Of a DNA stretch of 11,572 nucleotides, positions 1-7,084 are shown piece after piece. A model generated the notes under the pieces. The model was not told the DNA's origin. It ran no database searches and saw only the letters and a list, made by a program, of their open reading frames with translations. A program made the translations under genes and the position numbers. Numbering within the stretch: the stretch's first letter is position 1; each line of letters opens with the position of its first letter. Source of the DNA: RPQJ01 sp035691185 (GTDB lineage: Bacteria > Pseudomonadota > Gammaproteobacteria > Steroidobacterales > Steroidobacteraceae); contig DASSJN010000121.1 in the NCBI GenBank assembly GCA_035691185.1, positions 1-11,572 on the forward strand, read 5' to 3'.

Positions 1-2
1 GC

Positions 3-1199
3 ACACTGCTGTTCGAGTCCGCCGATTTCGAGCGGGCGGCGCGCTCGCTCGACCGCGTTCGTCTCGAAGGGCCGTTCTCGAACCAGGCGCTGCTGCGGGC
101 GGGCTGGGCGGAGGCATCGACGGACAAGTTCGACCGCGCGCTCGTGCCGTGGAACATCCTCGCCGAGCGCGAGCCGACCGACGCTGCGGTGCAGGAAGCG
201 ATGCTCGCCTTGCCGCAGGCGTACGCGAAACTCTCGGTGCACGGCCGCGCGGCGCTGCTCTTCGGGCGCGCACTCGAGACGTACAGCCACCAGATCGAAC
301 GCGTGGATGCCTCGATCGGCAGCATCCGCGACGGCCTGTTCCTCCAGGCCCTGGTGCGCGAAGAGATCAACCAGGACAAGACCTGGGTCGTGCGCCTGCG
401 CACGCTGCCGGAAGCGCCGGAGACGTATTACCTGACGGAGCTGATGGCCTCTCACGACTTCCAGACGTCGTTGCAGAACTACCTGGACCTGCAGAACCTC
501 CGTTCCAGGCTGCTCGCCTGGCAGACCAGCTTCGACGCGTTCGACGACATGACGGGACTGCGCGGTCGCTACTACGAGCCGCTGCTGCCCGAGGTCGACG
601 CGCAGTTCCGCGACGTCGACGCGCAGATGCGCCTGCGACTCGAGCAGCGCGAGCACGTCGCGGACCGCCTGCAGGCGATGCTCACCGCGCCGCGGCCGGA
701 CTACCTCGCCACCACCGACGAGCGCGTCGACGGCGAACGCCTTGCCGCGCTGCGCAGGCAGATCGAAGGCGACAGCCGACCCGAGGCGCAGGCTCTGCTC
801 TCGCGGATCGATCGCCTGCAGGGCGCGCTCACGTGGCGCCTGCGCACCGAGTACCACGAACGACTCACGCAGGCCTTCGAGCACCTGCACGAGCTGAACG
901 CGCACGTCGAGGCGATGAACGCGCGGCACCAGGCATTCGTCAGGGCGCGGCAGGCGGCCACACACAGCTACGTGGGCTACGACGCGCCGATCGGCCGCCT
1001 GCGCAGCCGCGTCGCGGACGCGCTGCAGCGCGTCGACATTCTCATGGCGCGGCAGGGACACCTGATCGAGACGGCCGCCATCGACCAGCTCAAGGCCCGC
1101 CGTGGCCGCCTGGTGGACCTGCAGACGCAGGCCCGCTATGCGGTGGCGGACAGCTACGATCGCGCGGCGCGGCTGCAGCCCGAGGAGGTGCGGCCGTGA
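3..1199 (+). CDS. TPR/coiled-coil protein of an Exb-type envelope operon, 5'-truncated by the window edge
   Basis: The reading frame is already open at the first bases and ends with TGA at 1197-1199, so only the last 398 residues are seen and the true start lies upstream. The GTG at 144 is internal: the residues before it (for example ESADFERAARSLDRVRLEGP) read as good protein and continue a TPR-like helical repeat pattern. The first 100 or so visible residues look like TPR helices. The rest is charged and helical with heptad-like Leu/Arg/Glu spacing, which suggests coiled coil, and it has no membrane segment after the window start. It overlaps the next gene by four bases (GTGA), so the two are translationally coupled. 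By position it is probably a periplasmic or envelope partner of the downstream proton-driven complex; this is inference. Whether it has a signal peptide cannot be seen. I recognise the general family (TPR proteins beside ExbB/ExbD/AgmX genes) but no defined function. Confidence 0.88.
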   Translation, partial: TLLFESADFERAARSLDRVRLEGPFSNQALLRAGWAEASTDKFDRALVPWNILAEREPTDAAVQEAMLALPQAYAKLSVHGRAALLFGRALETYSHQIERVDASIGSIRDGLFLQALVREEINQDKTWVVRLRTLPEAPETYYLTELMASHDFQTSLQNYLDLQNLRSRLLAWQTSFDAFDDMTGLRGRYYEPLLPEVDAQFRDVDAQMRLRLEQREHVADRLQAMLTAPRPDYLATTDERVDGERLAALRRQIEGDSRPEAQALLSRIDRLQGALTWRLRTEYHERLTQAFEHLHELNAHVEAMNARHQAFVRARQAATHSYVGYDAPIGRLRSRVADALQRVDILMARQGHLIETAAIDQLKARRGRLVDLQTQARYAVADSYDRAARLQPEEVRP

Positions 1200-4100
1200 C
1201 CCGTCACGTCGCTTTGGTTCTCGTGCTCGCGCCGGTGCTCGTCGCCGGCTGCGCCGACCAGCCCGCGAAGCACACGCTGGCGGAACTGCGCAACGTGCGG
1301 CCCGACGTGCAGGAAGTGCACGTGGAGCAGGGCCTCGACAAGGCCATGGCCGGGTATCGGCGCTTCCTCGAGGAAACGCCGGAGACCGCGATGACGCCGG
1401 AGGCCATGCGTCGGCTCGCCGACCTGCAGATCGAGAAGCAGTTCGGCATTCGCGCGGGCGACGGCAAGCCTCGCGAAATGGCCGCGCCCGAGCGGGCGAC
1501 GCCGGATGCGCAGACGACGCCCGCTGCCGCGACCGCCGGGCCAGCCGCGACGCTCGTCGAGTCGGATCGCGAGTTCGAGCAGCGGACCACGGCGGAGGCA
1601 GCGACGGCCGGCGCGCCGGTCGAGGCGCCGTCGCGACCCGGCGAGCCGGAGCCGGCCGGCCCGGTCGAGGCCATCGCGCTCTACGACAAGCTGCTCGCCG
1701 AGTACCCGAACTACGAGCACAACGACAAGGTGCTGTACCAGAAGGCGCGCGCGTTCGACGAACTCGGGCGGACCGAGGAGGCGCTCGCGACGATGGAGAA
1801 CCTCATCGCGCGATACCCGCACTCGGGGCACTACGACGAAGTGCAGTTCCGTCGCGGCGAATTCTTCTTCACGCGCCGCAAGTTCCGGGACGCCGAGATC
1901 GCGTACTCGGCCATCGTCAGCCTCGGCGCGTCGTCGTCGTACTACGAACTCGCGCTCTACAAGCTGGGCTGGACGCTCTACAAGCAGGACTTCTACGAGG
2001 AAGCGCTGCACCGGTACATGGCGCTGCTCGACCACAAGGTGTCGATCGGCTACGACTTCGACCAGGCGCACGAGGAAGACGACGAGCGCCGCGTGACGGA
2101 CACGTTCCGTGTGATCAGCCTGAGCTTCAGCAACCTCGGCGGCCCGGAGGTCATCCAGGAGTACTTCGGGACGTTCGGTCACCGCGGCTACGAGGACCGC
2201 GTCTACTCGAACCTCGGCGAGTACTACCTGACGAAGCTCCGCTACGACGACGCGGCCAAGACGTACAAGTCGTTCGTCGCGCTGTACCCGTATCACCGCG
2301 TGTCGCCGCGATTCAGCATGCGCGTGATCGAGATCTTCGCGCAGGGCGGGTTCCCGAAGCTGGTGCTCGAGTCGAAGCAGGAGTTCGCGCGCAGCTACGG
2401 CCTCAAGTCTGACTACTGGCAGCACTTCGACCCGGCACAGTCGCCGGAGGTCCTGAGCTTCCTCAAGTCCAATCTCAAGGACCTCGCGAACCACTTCCAC
2501 GCCCAGTACCAGGACCCGGCGCTCGCGGAGCAGAAGACGGCGCACTACGACGAAGCGCTGCACTGGTACGGCGAGTACCTCGCGTCGTTCCCGACCGACC
2601 CCGATTCGCCGCCGATCAACTACCAGCTGGCCGACCTGCTGCTGGAAGCGAAGAACTTCGCCGAGGCGGCCAGGCAGTACGAACACACGGCCTACGGCTA
2701 TCCGACGCACGCCCAGTCGGCAGCGGCGGGTTACGCGGCCATCTTCGCCCACCGCCAGCACCTGGCCGGCGTCGGCGAGGATCGCCGCGAGGCGGTCCGC
2801 CGCGAGACGGTCGCGAGCTCGATCCGGTTCGCCGACACCTTCCCGCAGCACGAGCACGCCGCAGCGGTGCTGGGCGCTGCGGCCGACGACCTGTTCGAAA
2901 TGAAGGACTACGGCCCGGCCCGCACGGCGGCGCAGCGCGTCGTCGATTCGTATCCGGCCGCCGACGTCGCCATCCGCCGACCCGCCTGGATCGTCGTCGC
3001 CCACTCGTCGTTCGAACTCGCCGAATTCCCGCAGGCCGAGCATGCGTACGGCCAGGTCCTCGCGTCGACGCCGGCCGAGGACGCATCGCGCGCGGAATTC
3101 GTCGACCATCTCGCGGCCTCGATCTACAAGCAGGGCGAGGCCGCCAACACCGCACAGGACTTCCGCGTCGCGGCCGACCATTTCCTCCGCATCCGTCAGG
3201 CTGCGCCGACGTCCACGATCCGGCCGGCGGCCGAATACGACGCCGCCGCGGCGCTCGTGCAGCTGCAGGACTGGGTCGCCGCGGCGAGCGTGCTCGAAGC
3301 CTTCCGCAGCGCCTACCCGACTCACCCGCTGCAGAAGGAAGCCACGCGGCAGGTGGCATTCGTCTATCGCCAGAGCGGGCAGCTCGCACGCGCTGCCGGC
3401 GAGTACGACCGCATCGCGACCGAATCCGAAGACCCGGCACTGCGCGGCGAGGCGTTGCTGGTCGCCGGCGACCTCTACGAGCAGTCGAAGGACACGGCGC
3501 GCGCGCTCGCGAGCTACGGCCGCTACGTGGCCGAGTTCCCCCGGCCGGTCGAGGCGGCCGTCGACACCCGCCAGAAGATGGCGTCCCTGCACAAGGCGAC
3601 CGGTGACGACGCGAGCTACTACGGCGAACTCGCGGCGATCGTCCGCGCCGACGCCGAAGCCGGCGCCGACCGCACGGGACGCACGCGATCGATCGCGGCC
3701 CGTTCGGCGCTGATCCTCGCGGAGAAGACCTACGCCGAGTTCGCCGCCGTGCGCCTGCTGCAGCCGTTCGAGACGAGCCTGCAGGTCAAGCAGCGGCTCA
3801 TGACGTCGCTGACCGAGGCGCTCGACGCGCTCGTCGAATACGAGATCGCCGAGGTCACGGCGGCCGCGACCTTCTACATGGCCGAGACCTACGCGAACTT
3901 CAGCCGCTCCCTCGTGGACTCCCAGCGCCCTGCAGACCTGCAGGCGGCCGACCGCGAGGAATACGAGATGGCCCTCGAAGAGGAAGCCTTCCCGTTTGAA
4001 GAGAAGGCGATCGGCGTGCACGAGAAGAACCTGGAGTTGCTGCAGGCGGGCGTGTTCAACCCCTGGACCGAGAAGAGCCTCGGCCGGCTGGCCGAGCTGA

Positions 4101-4339
4101 TGCCGGGCCGTTATGCGAAGGTCGAGCTGAGCGGCGGGTTCCTAGGCTCGATGGAGAGCTACGCGTACCGCCTGCCCTCGGCGCAGCTGCCGGTGCCGGC
4201 GGCGCCCGAAAGCGAGAGCCCACCGGAGACCACGGAGCTCCCTCCGGGCGAGCCTGCGCAGACGGTGCCCGCGCAGACGACGCAGACGCAACCGACGAAC
4301 ACCGGCGACGAGGTGGTGGCCCATGCGACGCATCCCTGA
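1196..4339 (+). CDS. Large TPR outer-membrane lipoprotein (1047 aa)
   Basis: I chose the GTG at 1196 because a strong ribosome site (GAGGAGG, 1182-1188) lies seven bases upstream and because it places a lipoprotein signal at the N-terminus; the frame is open further upstream but that part reads as shadow sequence. The signal has a hydrophobic core and lipobox LVAGC with the lipidated cysteine at residue 19. The +2 residue is Ala, so the Lol pathway should send it to the outer membrane. Residues about 95-155 are an Ala/Pro/Glu-rich low-complexity linker. From about residue 160 to 850 there are many TPR-like helical pairs, for example AIALYDKLLAEYPN, EEALATMENLIARYP, DDAAKTYKSFVALYP and AARQYEHTAYGYP. 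The C-terminus (about 1000-1047) is a Pro/Thr/Glu-rich tail. TPR lipoproteins of this kind act as scaffolds. In this operon it is probably the outer-membrane partner of the Exb/AgmX complex (inference). It overlaps the next gene by 17 bases. Confidence 0.93.
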   Translation: MTRHVALVLVLAPVLVAGCADQPAKHTLAELRNVRPDVQEVHVEQGLDKAMAGYRRFLEETPETAMTPEAMRRLADLQIEKQFGIRAGDGKPREMAAPERATPDAQTTPAAATAGPAATLVESDREFEQRTTAEAATAGAPVEAPSRPGEPEPAGPVEAIALYDKLLAEYPNYEHNDKVLYQKARAFDELGRTEEALATMENLIARYPHSGHYDEVQFRRGEFFFTRRKFRDAEIAYSAIVSLGASSSYYELALYKLGWTLYKQDFYEEALHRYMALLDHKVSIGYDFDQAHEEDDERRVTDTFRVISLSFSNLGGPEVIQEYFGTFGHRGYEDRVYSNLGEYYLTKLRYDDAAKTYKSFVALYPYHRVSPRFSMRVIEIFAQGGFPKLVLESKQEFARSYGLKSDYWQHFDPAQSPEVLSFLKSNLKDLANHFHAQYQDPALAEQKTAHYDEALHWYGEYLASFPTDPDSPPINYQLADLLLEAKNFAEAARQYEHTAYGYPTHAQSAAAGYAAIFAHRQHLAGVGEDRREAVRRETVASSIRFADTFPQHEHAAAVLGAAADDLFEMKDYGPARTAAQRVVDSYPAADVAIRRPAWIVVAHSSFELAEFPQAEHAYGQVLASTPAEDASRAEFVDHLAASIYKQGEAANTAQDFRVAADHFLRIRQAAPTSTIRPAAEYDAAAALVQLQDWVAAASVLEAFRSAYPTHPLQKEATRQVAFVYRQSGQLARAAGEYDRIATESEDPALRGEALLVAGDLYEQSKDTARALASYGRYVAEFPRPVEAAVDTRQKMASLHKATGDDASYYGELAAIVRADAEAGADRTGRTRSIAARSALILAEKTYAEFAAVRLLQPFETSLQVKQRLMTSLTEALDALVEYEIAEVTAAATFYMAETYANFSRSLVDSQRPADLQAADREEYEMALEEEAFPFEEKAIGVHEKNLELLQAGVFNPWTEKSLGRLAELMPGRYAKVELSGGFLGSMESYAYRLPSAQLPVPAAPESESPPETTELPPGEPAQTVPAQTTQTQPTNTGDEVVAHATHP

Positions 4340-4991
4340 GGCGAGCCGTCGGCGACGCGTGCTCGGCACGGTGGTGCCGTGCCTCTCGCTCACGCTTGCG
4401 ATCGTCGCGCAGGCGTCGGCGACGCCGAGCAAGGAGCCCCGGCGCGCGGCGCGCGTCGAGGTCCAGCAGGACCCGGGCGGCTTCACGATCACGCAGCGCG
4501 TGCGCGTGAGTGCCGAGGTGCGAGCGGACTACGAGACCGCCGTGCGCATGCTCGAGGAGCAGAAGTACGCCCCCGGCATCGCGCTGCTGCTCAAGGTGAC
4601 GGAGCAGGCGCCGGATGTCACAGCCGCGCACATCGACCTCGGCATCGCCTATGCCCGCACCGGCGACCTCGAGCGCGCCGAGGCGAGCCTGCGGCGCGCA
4701 CTCGAACTGAACCCGCGACACCCGGGTGCACACAACGAACTCGGCCTGGTGCAGCGCCGCAAGGGCCAGTTCGCCGAGTCGCGCGCGAGCTACGAGTCGG
4801 CGCTCAAGCTGTTTCCCGAGTTCCATTTCGCCCACAGGAACCTGGCGATCCTCTGCGACCTGTACCTCGGGGACCCGGCCTGCGCGCTCGAACACTACGA
4901 GGCCTACGCGCGCGCCGTGCCCGACGACGAGCAGGCCACGAAGTGGATCGCCGATCTGCGCAATCGCGCCGGTCGCCAGGAGGCCCCATGA
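4323..4991 (+). CDS. Secreted TPR protein (222 aa)
   Basis: The ATG at 4323 lies inside the end of the preceding gene and has GAGG (4310-4313) nine bases upstream. The N-terminus has an Arg-rich n-region, then a hydrophobic stretch (residues about 14-30) and a plausible signal peptidase I site near AQASA-T (about residue 34). The cysteine at residue 20 lacks a lipobox, so this should be a soluble periplasmic protein. Residues about 66-200 hold at least three TPR units, most clearly AHIDLGIAYARTGDLERAEA and the following AHNELGLVQRRKGQFAESR with the NPRHPGAH turn between them. TPRs bind other proteins, so a structural or assembly role beside the TPR lipoprotein is likely; no partner can be named. 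It overlaps the next gene by four bases (ATGA), another sign of a single transcript. Confidence 0.9.
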   Translation: MRRIPEASRRRRVLGTVVPCLSLTLAIVAQASATPSKEPRRAARVEVQQDPGGFTITQRVRVSAEVRADYETAVRMLEEQKYAPGIALLLKVTEQAPDVTAAHIDLGIAYARTGDLERAEASLRRALELNPRHPGAHNELGLVQRRKGQFAESRASYESALKLFPEFHFAHRNLAILCDLYLGDPACALEHYEAYARAVPDDEQATKWIADLRNRAGRQEAP

Positions 4992-5317
4992 ACATGCGAT
5001 TGACGATGCTGCCGTGGCTGCTGCTCTGTGCGCACGCCGCCGCGGCGCAGGACGCGCCGCAGGGCGAGCCCGTGGCCAAGGCGACGGAGGCCGCCGCGGC
5101 CAAGGCCAGCAAGACCGACGGTGGCGCCAAAGTGATCTCGGGCATGTCGATCCTCGGCAACCAGGAGGCGCCCAAGGCGCTGGTGATCGTGCCCTGGAAG
5201 AGTTCCGAGATCGGCGACGCATCCGGCCTCGACACGCTGCTCGACGACTCGCGGCAGCCGGTCGACAAGGACGTGTTCCTGCGCGAGCTGTCGTATTACG
5301 AAATTCGCTCGAAATGA
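4988..5317 (+). CDS. Small secreted protein of unknown function (109 aa) in the Exb operon
   Basis: This frame starts with ATG at 4988, overlapping the previous stop, and has AGGAGG (4978-4983) four bases upstream. Residues 1-20 form a signal peptide (MNMRLTMLPWLLLCAHAAAA) with a probable cut before QDAPQ. Residues 21-45 are an Ala/Lys-rich linker. The rest is compact, with the patterns ALVIVPWKSSEIGD (about 64-77), a Leu-Leu-Asp-Asp-Ser stretch (84-88) and QPVDKDVFLRELSYYEIR (90-107). I do not recognise a named domain. The C-terminal half looks well constrained, and I recall similar small proteins in this operon position in related bacteria, which I cannot verify here. The protein is probably periplasmic and associated with the proton-driven complex encoded just downstream. 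Its size, signal peptide, ribosome site and overlap make it a real gene with good confidence; the function is unknown. Confidence 0.87.
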   Translation: MNMRLTMLPWLLLCAHAAAAQDAPQGEPVAKATEAAAAKASKTDGGAKVISGMSILGNQEAPKALVIVPWKSSEIGDASGLDTLLDDSRQPVDKDVFLRELSYYEIRSK

Positions 5318-5326
5318 GGCGAGCGA

Positions 5327-5351
5327 CCTGCGCGCCATGGGGGCGCGCCGG
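5327..5351 (+). promoter_or_regulatory. Stable GC hairpin between the TPR/secreted genes and the ExbB-type gene
   Basis: GCGCGCC (5330-5336) pairs with GGCGCGC (5342-5348) across a five-base loop. After one T-C mismatch the stem continues with two more G-C pairs (5327-5328 with 5350-5351). No T-run follows, so this is not a standard intrinsic terminator. It sits in the 75-base gap, the largest gap inside the operon, where it could act as an mRNA-processing or stability element. The structure is directly visible; its role is inference. Confidence 0.4.
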
Positions 5352-5392
5352 GATGTCGGCACTTGATTCGATAGGTTGAGGAGGGTTCGACG

Positions 5393-6043
5393 ATGGAAAG
5401 TTTCTACTCGGTGGTGAAGTTCTTCGTCTCGGGGGGTGCATTCATGTACCCGATCCTGGTCGTGTTCGCCGTGGGTCTGGCGATCGCGATCGAACGCTAC
5501 GTGACCCTGACGCTGATCCGGCGCAAGAACGAGAGCATGTGGAACCGGCTGCAGCCGGCGCTCGCCAGCGGCGACTTCGACAAGGCGCGCGAAATGACGA
5601 GCAAGGACGACTCCACGGTCTCGCGCCTGCTGTCGATGGGCCTGGCACGGCAGGGCGCCGTGCGGAGACGCGAGGACATCGAGATCGCGATGGAAGAGAG
5701 CATGATGGAGATCATCCCGCAGCTCGAGAAGCGCACCGGCTACGTGGCGCTCGGCGCGAACATTGCCACGCTGCTCGGCCTGCTGGGCACGATCATCGGC
5801 CTGATCCAGGCGTTCACGGCGGTCGCCAACGCGAACCCGGCCGAGAAGGCGGACCTGCTGTCGGCGAGCATCTCGGTCGCGATGAACACGACCGCGTTCG
5901 GCCTCGTCGTCGCGATCCCGCTGCTGGTCACGCACTCGGTGCTGACGGCCAAGACGGGCGAGATCGTCGACAGCCTCGAGATGGCGTCCGTCAAGGCACT
6001 GAACGTGATCACGGCGATGGCCAAGCGCCAGGCCGCGGTCTGA
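5393..6043 (+). CDS. TolQ/ExbB/MotA-family proton channel protein (216 aa)
   Basis: This is the channel-forming subunit of a proton-driven inner-membrane complex; with ExbD/TolR proteins it turns proton flow into movement of a partner protein. The ATG at 5393 has an excellent ribosome site (GAGGAGGG, 5378-5385). Three membrane segments fit the family: residues about 17-37, 117-143 and 162-184. The signature regions are ATLLGLLGTIIGLIQAF (125-141) and MNTTAFGLVVAIPLL (164-178). These hold Thr133 and Thr167 at the places where ExbB and TolQ carry the polar channel threonines. The long cytoplasmic loop between the first and second segments is also typical. Length matches the family (about 210-245). 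It is followed by two ExbD-type genes, so the stator is probably one ExbB-like pentamer with ExbD subunits. ExbB, TolQ and AglR-like names are all possible; the AgmX-type transducer downstream argues against a plain TonB or Tol system. Confidence 0.95.
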   Translation: MESFYSVVKFFVSGGAFMYPILVVFAVGLAIAIERYVTLTLIRRKNESMWNRLQPALASGDFDKAREMTSKDDSTVSRLLSMGLARQGAVRRREDIEIAMEESMMEIIPQLEKRTGYVALGANIATLLGLLGTIIGLIQAFTAVANANPAEKADLLSASISVAMNTTAFGLVVAIPLLVTHSVLTAKTGEIVDSLEMASVKALNVITAMAKRQAAV

Positions 6044-6080
6044 TCACGGCGAGCCCCCACACGAGCACGGTGTAACGAGC

Positions 6081-6563
6081 ATGGCCAAAGCACACCATTA
6101 CCGGCGCCGACAGAAGGAGACGCCGGAACTCGACATGACCACCTTCATGAACCTGATGGTCGTGCTGGTGCCGTTCCTGCTCATCACTGCGGTGTTCTCG
6201 CGGATCACCATCGTCGAACTCGACCTGCCGAGTGCGAAGGGCTCGGCGCCGACCGAACCGACGTTCCGCGTCGAGGTGGTCGTGCGCGAGGCGGGCCTCG
6301 AGATCATGGACGGTTCGCAGGTGATCGCGGCGATCCCGAAGGTCGGCGGCGGCTACGACCTGCCGAAGCTGTCCGAATACCTCGTCGCGATCAAGAACGA
6401 GTACCCGCAGAAGAGCGACGCATCCGTGCTGCTCGAGCCCGACATCCAGTACGACCACCTCATCCAGGTCATGGACACCGTGCGCAGCGTCGAGACGCGC
6501 ACGGGCGACCAGACGACCCGCGCCGACCTGTTCACGGCGATTTCGATCGGAGATGCGCCATGA
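6081..6563 (+). CDS. ExbD/TolR-family protein, first copy, Asn at the channel Asp position (160 aa)
   Basis: ExbD/TolR proteins have a short cytoplasmic N-terminus, one membrane helix with a proton-carrying Asp, and a periplasmic domain. Here the basic N-terminus (HHYRRRQKE) is followed by ELDMTTFMNLMVVLVPFLLI (residues 16-35), which aligns with the usual VTPFIDVMLVLLIIFMV. The channel Asp is replaced by Asn24. Asp18 lies at the start of the helix, where ExbD has the Asn of its NVTP motif. The periplasmic domain starts after VELDLPSAKG. The gene lies 37 bases after the ExbB-type gene and overlaps the second ExbD gene by four bases (ATGA). The ribosome site is poor (only ACGAG just before the ATG), so its translation may depend on the upstream gene or be set low. 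The family is clear; whether this copy carries protons is doubtful. Confidence 0.93.
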   Translation: MAKAHHYRRRQKETPELDMTTFMNLMVVLVPFLLITAVFSRITIVELDLPSAKGSAPTEPTFRVEVVVREAGLEIMDGSQVIAAIPKVGGGYDLPKLSEYLVAIKNEYPQKSDASVLLEPDIQYDHLIQVMDTVRSVETRTGDQTTRADLFTAISIGDAP

Positions 6564-7069
6564 AGACCTCTCGACGCCTCCAGCGCATGGAGCGCATGGC
6601 CCGCAAGCAGCGCAACCTGCCCAAGCTCAATCTGACGTCGCTCATGGACGTCTTCACGATCCTGGTCTTCTTCCTGCTGGTCAATTCGGCCACGACCGAA
6701 GTGCTGCAGCAGCCGAAGCAGATCACCCTGCCCGATTCCGTCGTCGAGGCCAAGCCGCGCGAGACCGTGGTGATCTTCGTCGGCAAGGAGGACGTGCTGG
6801 TGCAAGGCGTCCCGGTCGCGCGCGTGGCCGACATCGAGGCCATGCAGGACCAGGAGATCGCGCCAATCAGCGTGCGTCTCGCCGAACTGAGCGGCAACGT
6901 GATCGGCCTCAGCACGCAGGCCGTGGCCGAGAGCCAGGAAGTGACCGTGCTCGCCGACAAGTCCGTGCCGTTCAGCGTGGTCAAGAAGATCATGTCCACG
7001 TGCACGGGCCAGGGCTACACGCGCGTCTCCCTGGCCGTGGTGCAGAAAGCCACCACCCAAACCTCGTGA
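6560..7069 (+). CDS. ExbD/TolR-family protein, second copy, with channel Asp (169 aa)
   Basis: This second ExbD-like subunit starts at ATG 6560, overlapping the previous stop, with GGAG (6549-6552) seven bases upstream. It has a basic cytoplasmic N-terminus of about 22 residues, then the helix LNLTSLMDVFTILVFFLLVN (23-42) with Asp30 where ExbD carries its proton-binding Asp. The periplasmic part (43-169) begins with a Gln/Pro-rich strand and ITLPDS, as usual, and ends in a typical ExbD fold pattern (VPFSVVKKIMSTCTGQGYT). The two ExbD copies are quite different from each other, so they probably form a mixed subunit set and not a recent duplication. Since this copy keeps the Asp, it is the likely energy-coupling subunit of the pair. 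Known proton-driven machines such as Myxococcus AglRQS also use one TolQ-like and two TolR-like proteins. Confidence 0.94.
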   Translation: MKTSRRLQRMERMARKQRNLPKLNLTSLMDVFTILVFFLLVNSATTEVLQQPKQITLPDSVVEAKPRETVVIFVGKEDVLVQGVPVARVADIEAMQDQEIAPISVRLAELSGNVIGLSTQAVAESQEVTVLADKSVPFSVVKKIMSTCTGQGYTRVSLAVVQKATTQTS

Positions 7070-7084
7070 CGAGGGCGTGAACAC

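Noticed and set aside
144..146. GTG at 144 as the start of the first gene
   Set aside because: The same frame is open to the window edge and codes for sensible TPR-like sequence before it, with no ribosome site at 144.
149..1195. Upstream extension of the TPR lipoprotein frame, giving a 1396-residue protein
   Set aside because: The added sequence is Arg/Pro/Ala-rich shadow of the first gene. The GTG at 1196 has a strong ribosome site and starts a lipoprotein signal.
1154..4021. Very long open frame (955 codons) on the - strand opposite the TPR lipoprotein gene
   Set aside because: It is Arg/Val/Leu/Gly-rich without domain character and mirrors the codon bias of the + strand gene. The + strand frame has a lipoprotein signal, a ribosome site and TPR motifs.
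4379..4987. Upstream extension of the small secreted protein frame to 4379
   Set aside because: The added part is an Arg/Gly-rich shadow of the TPR gene. The ATG at 4988 has AGGAGG upstream and starts a clear signal peptide.
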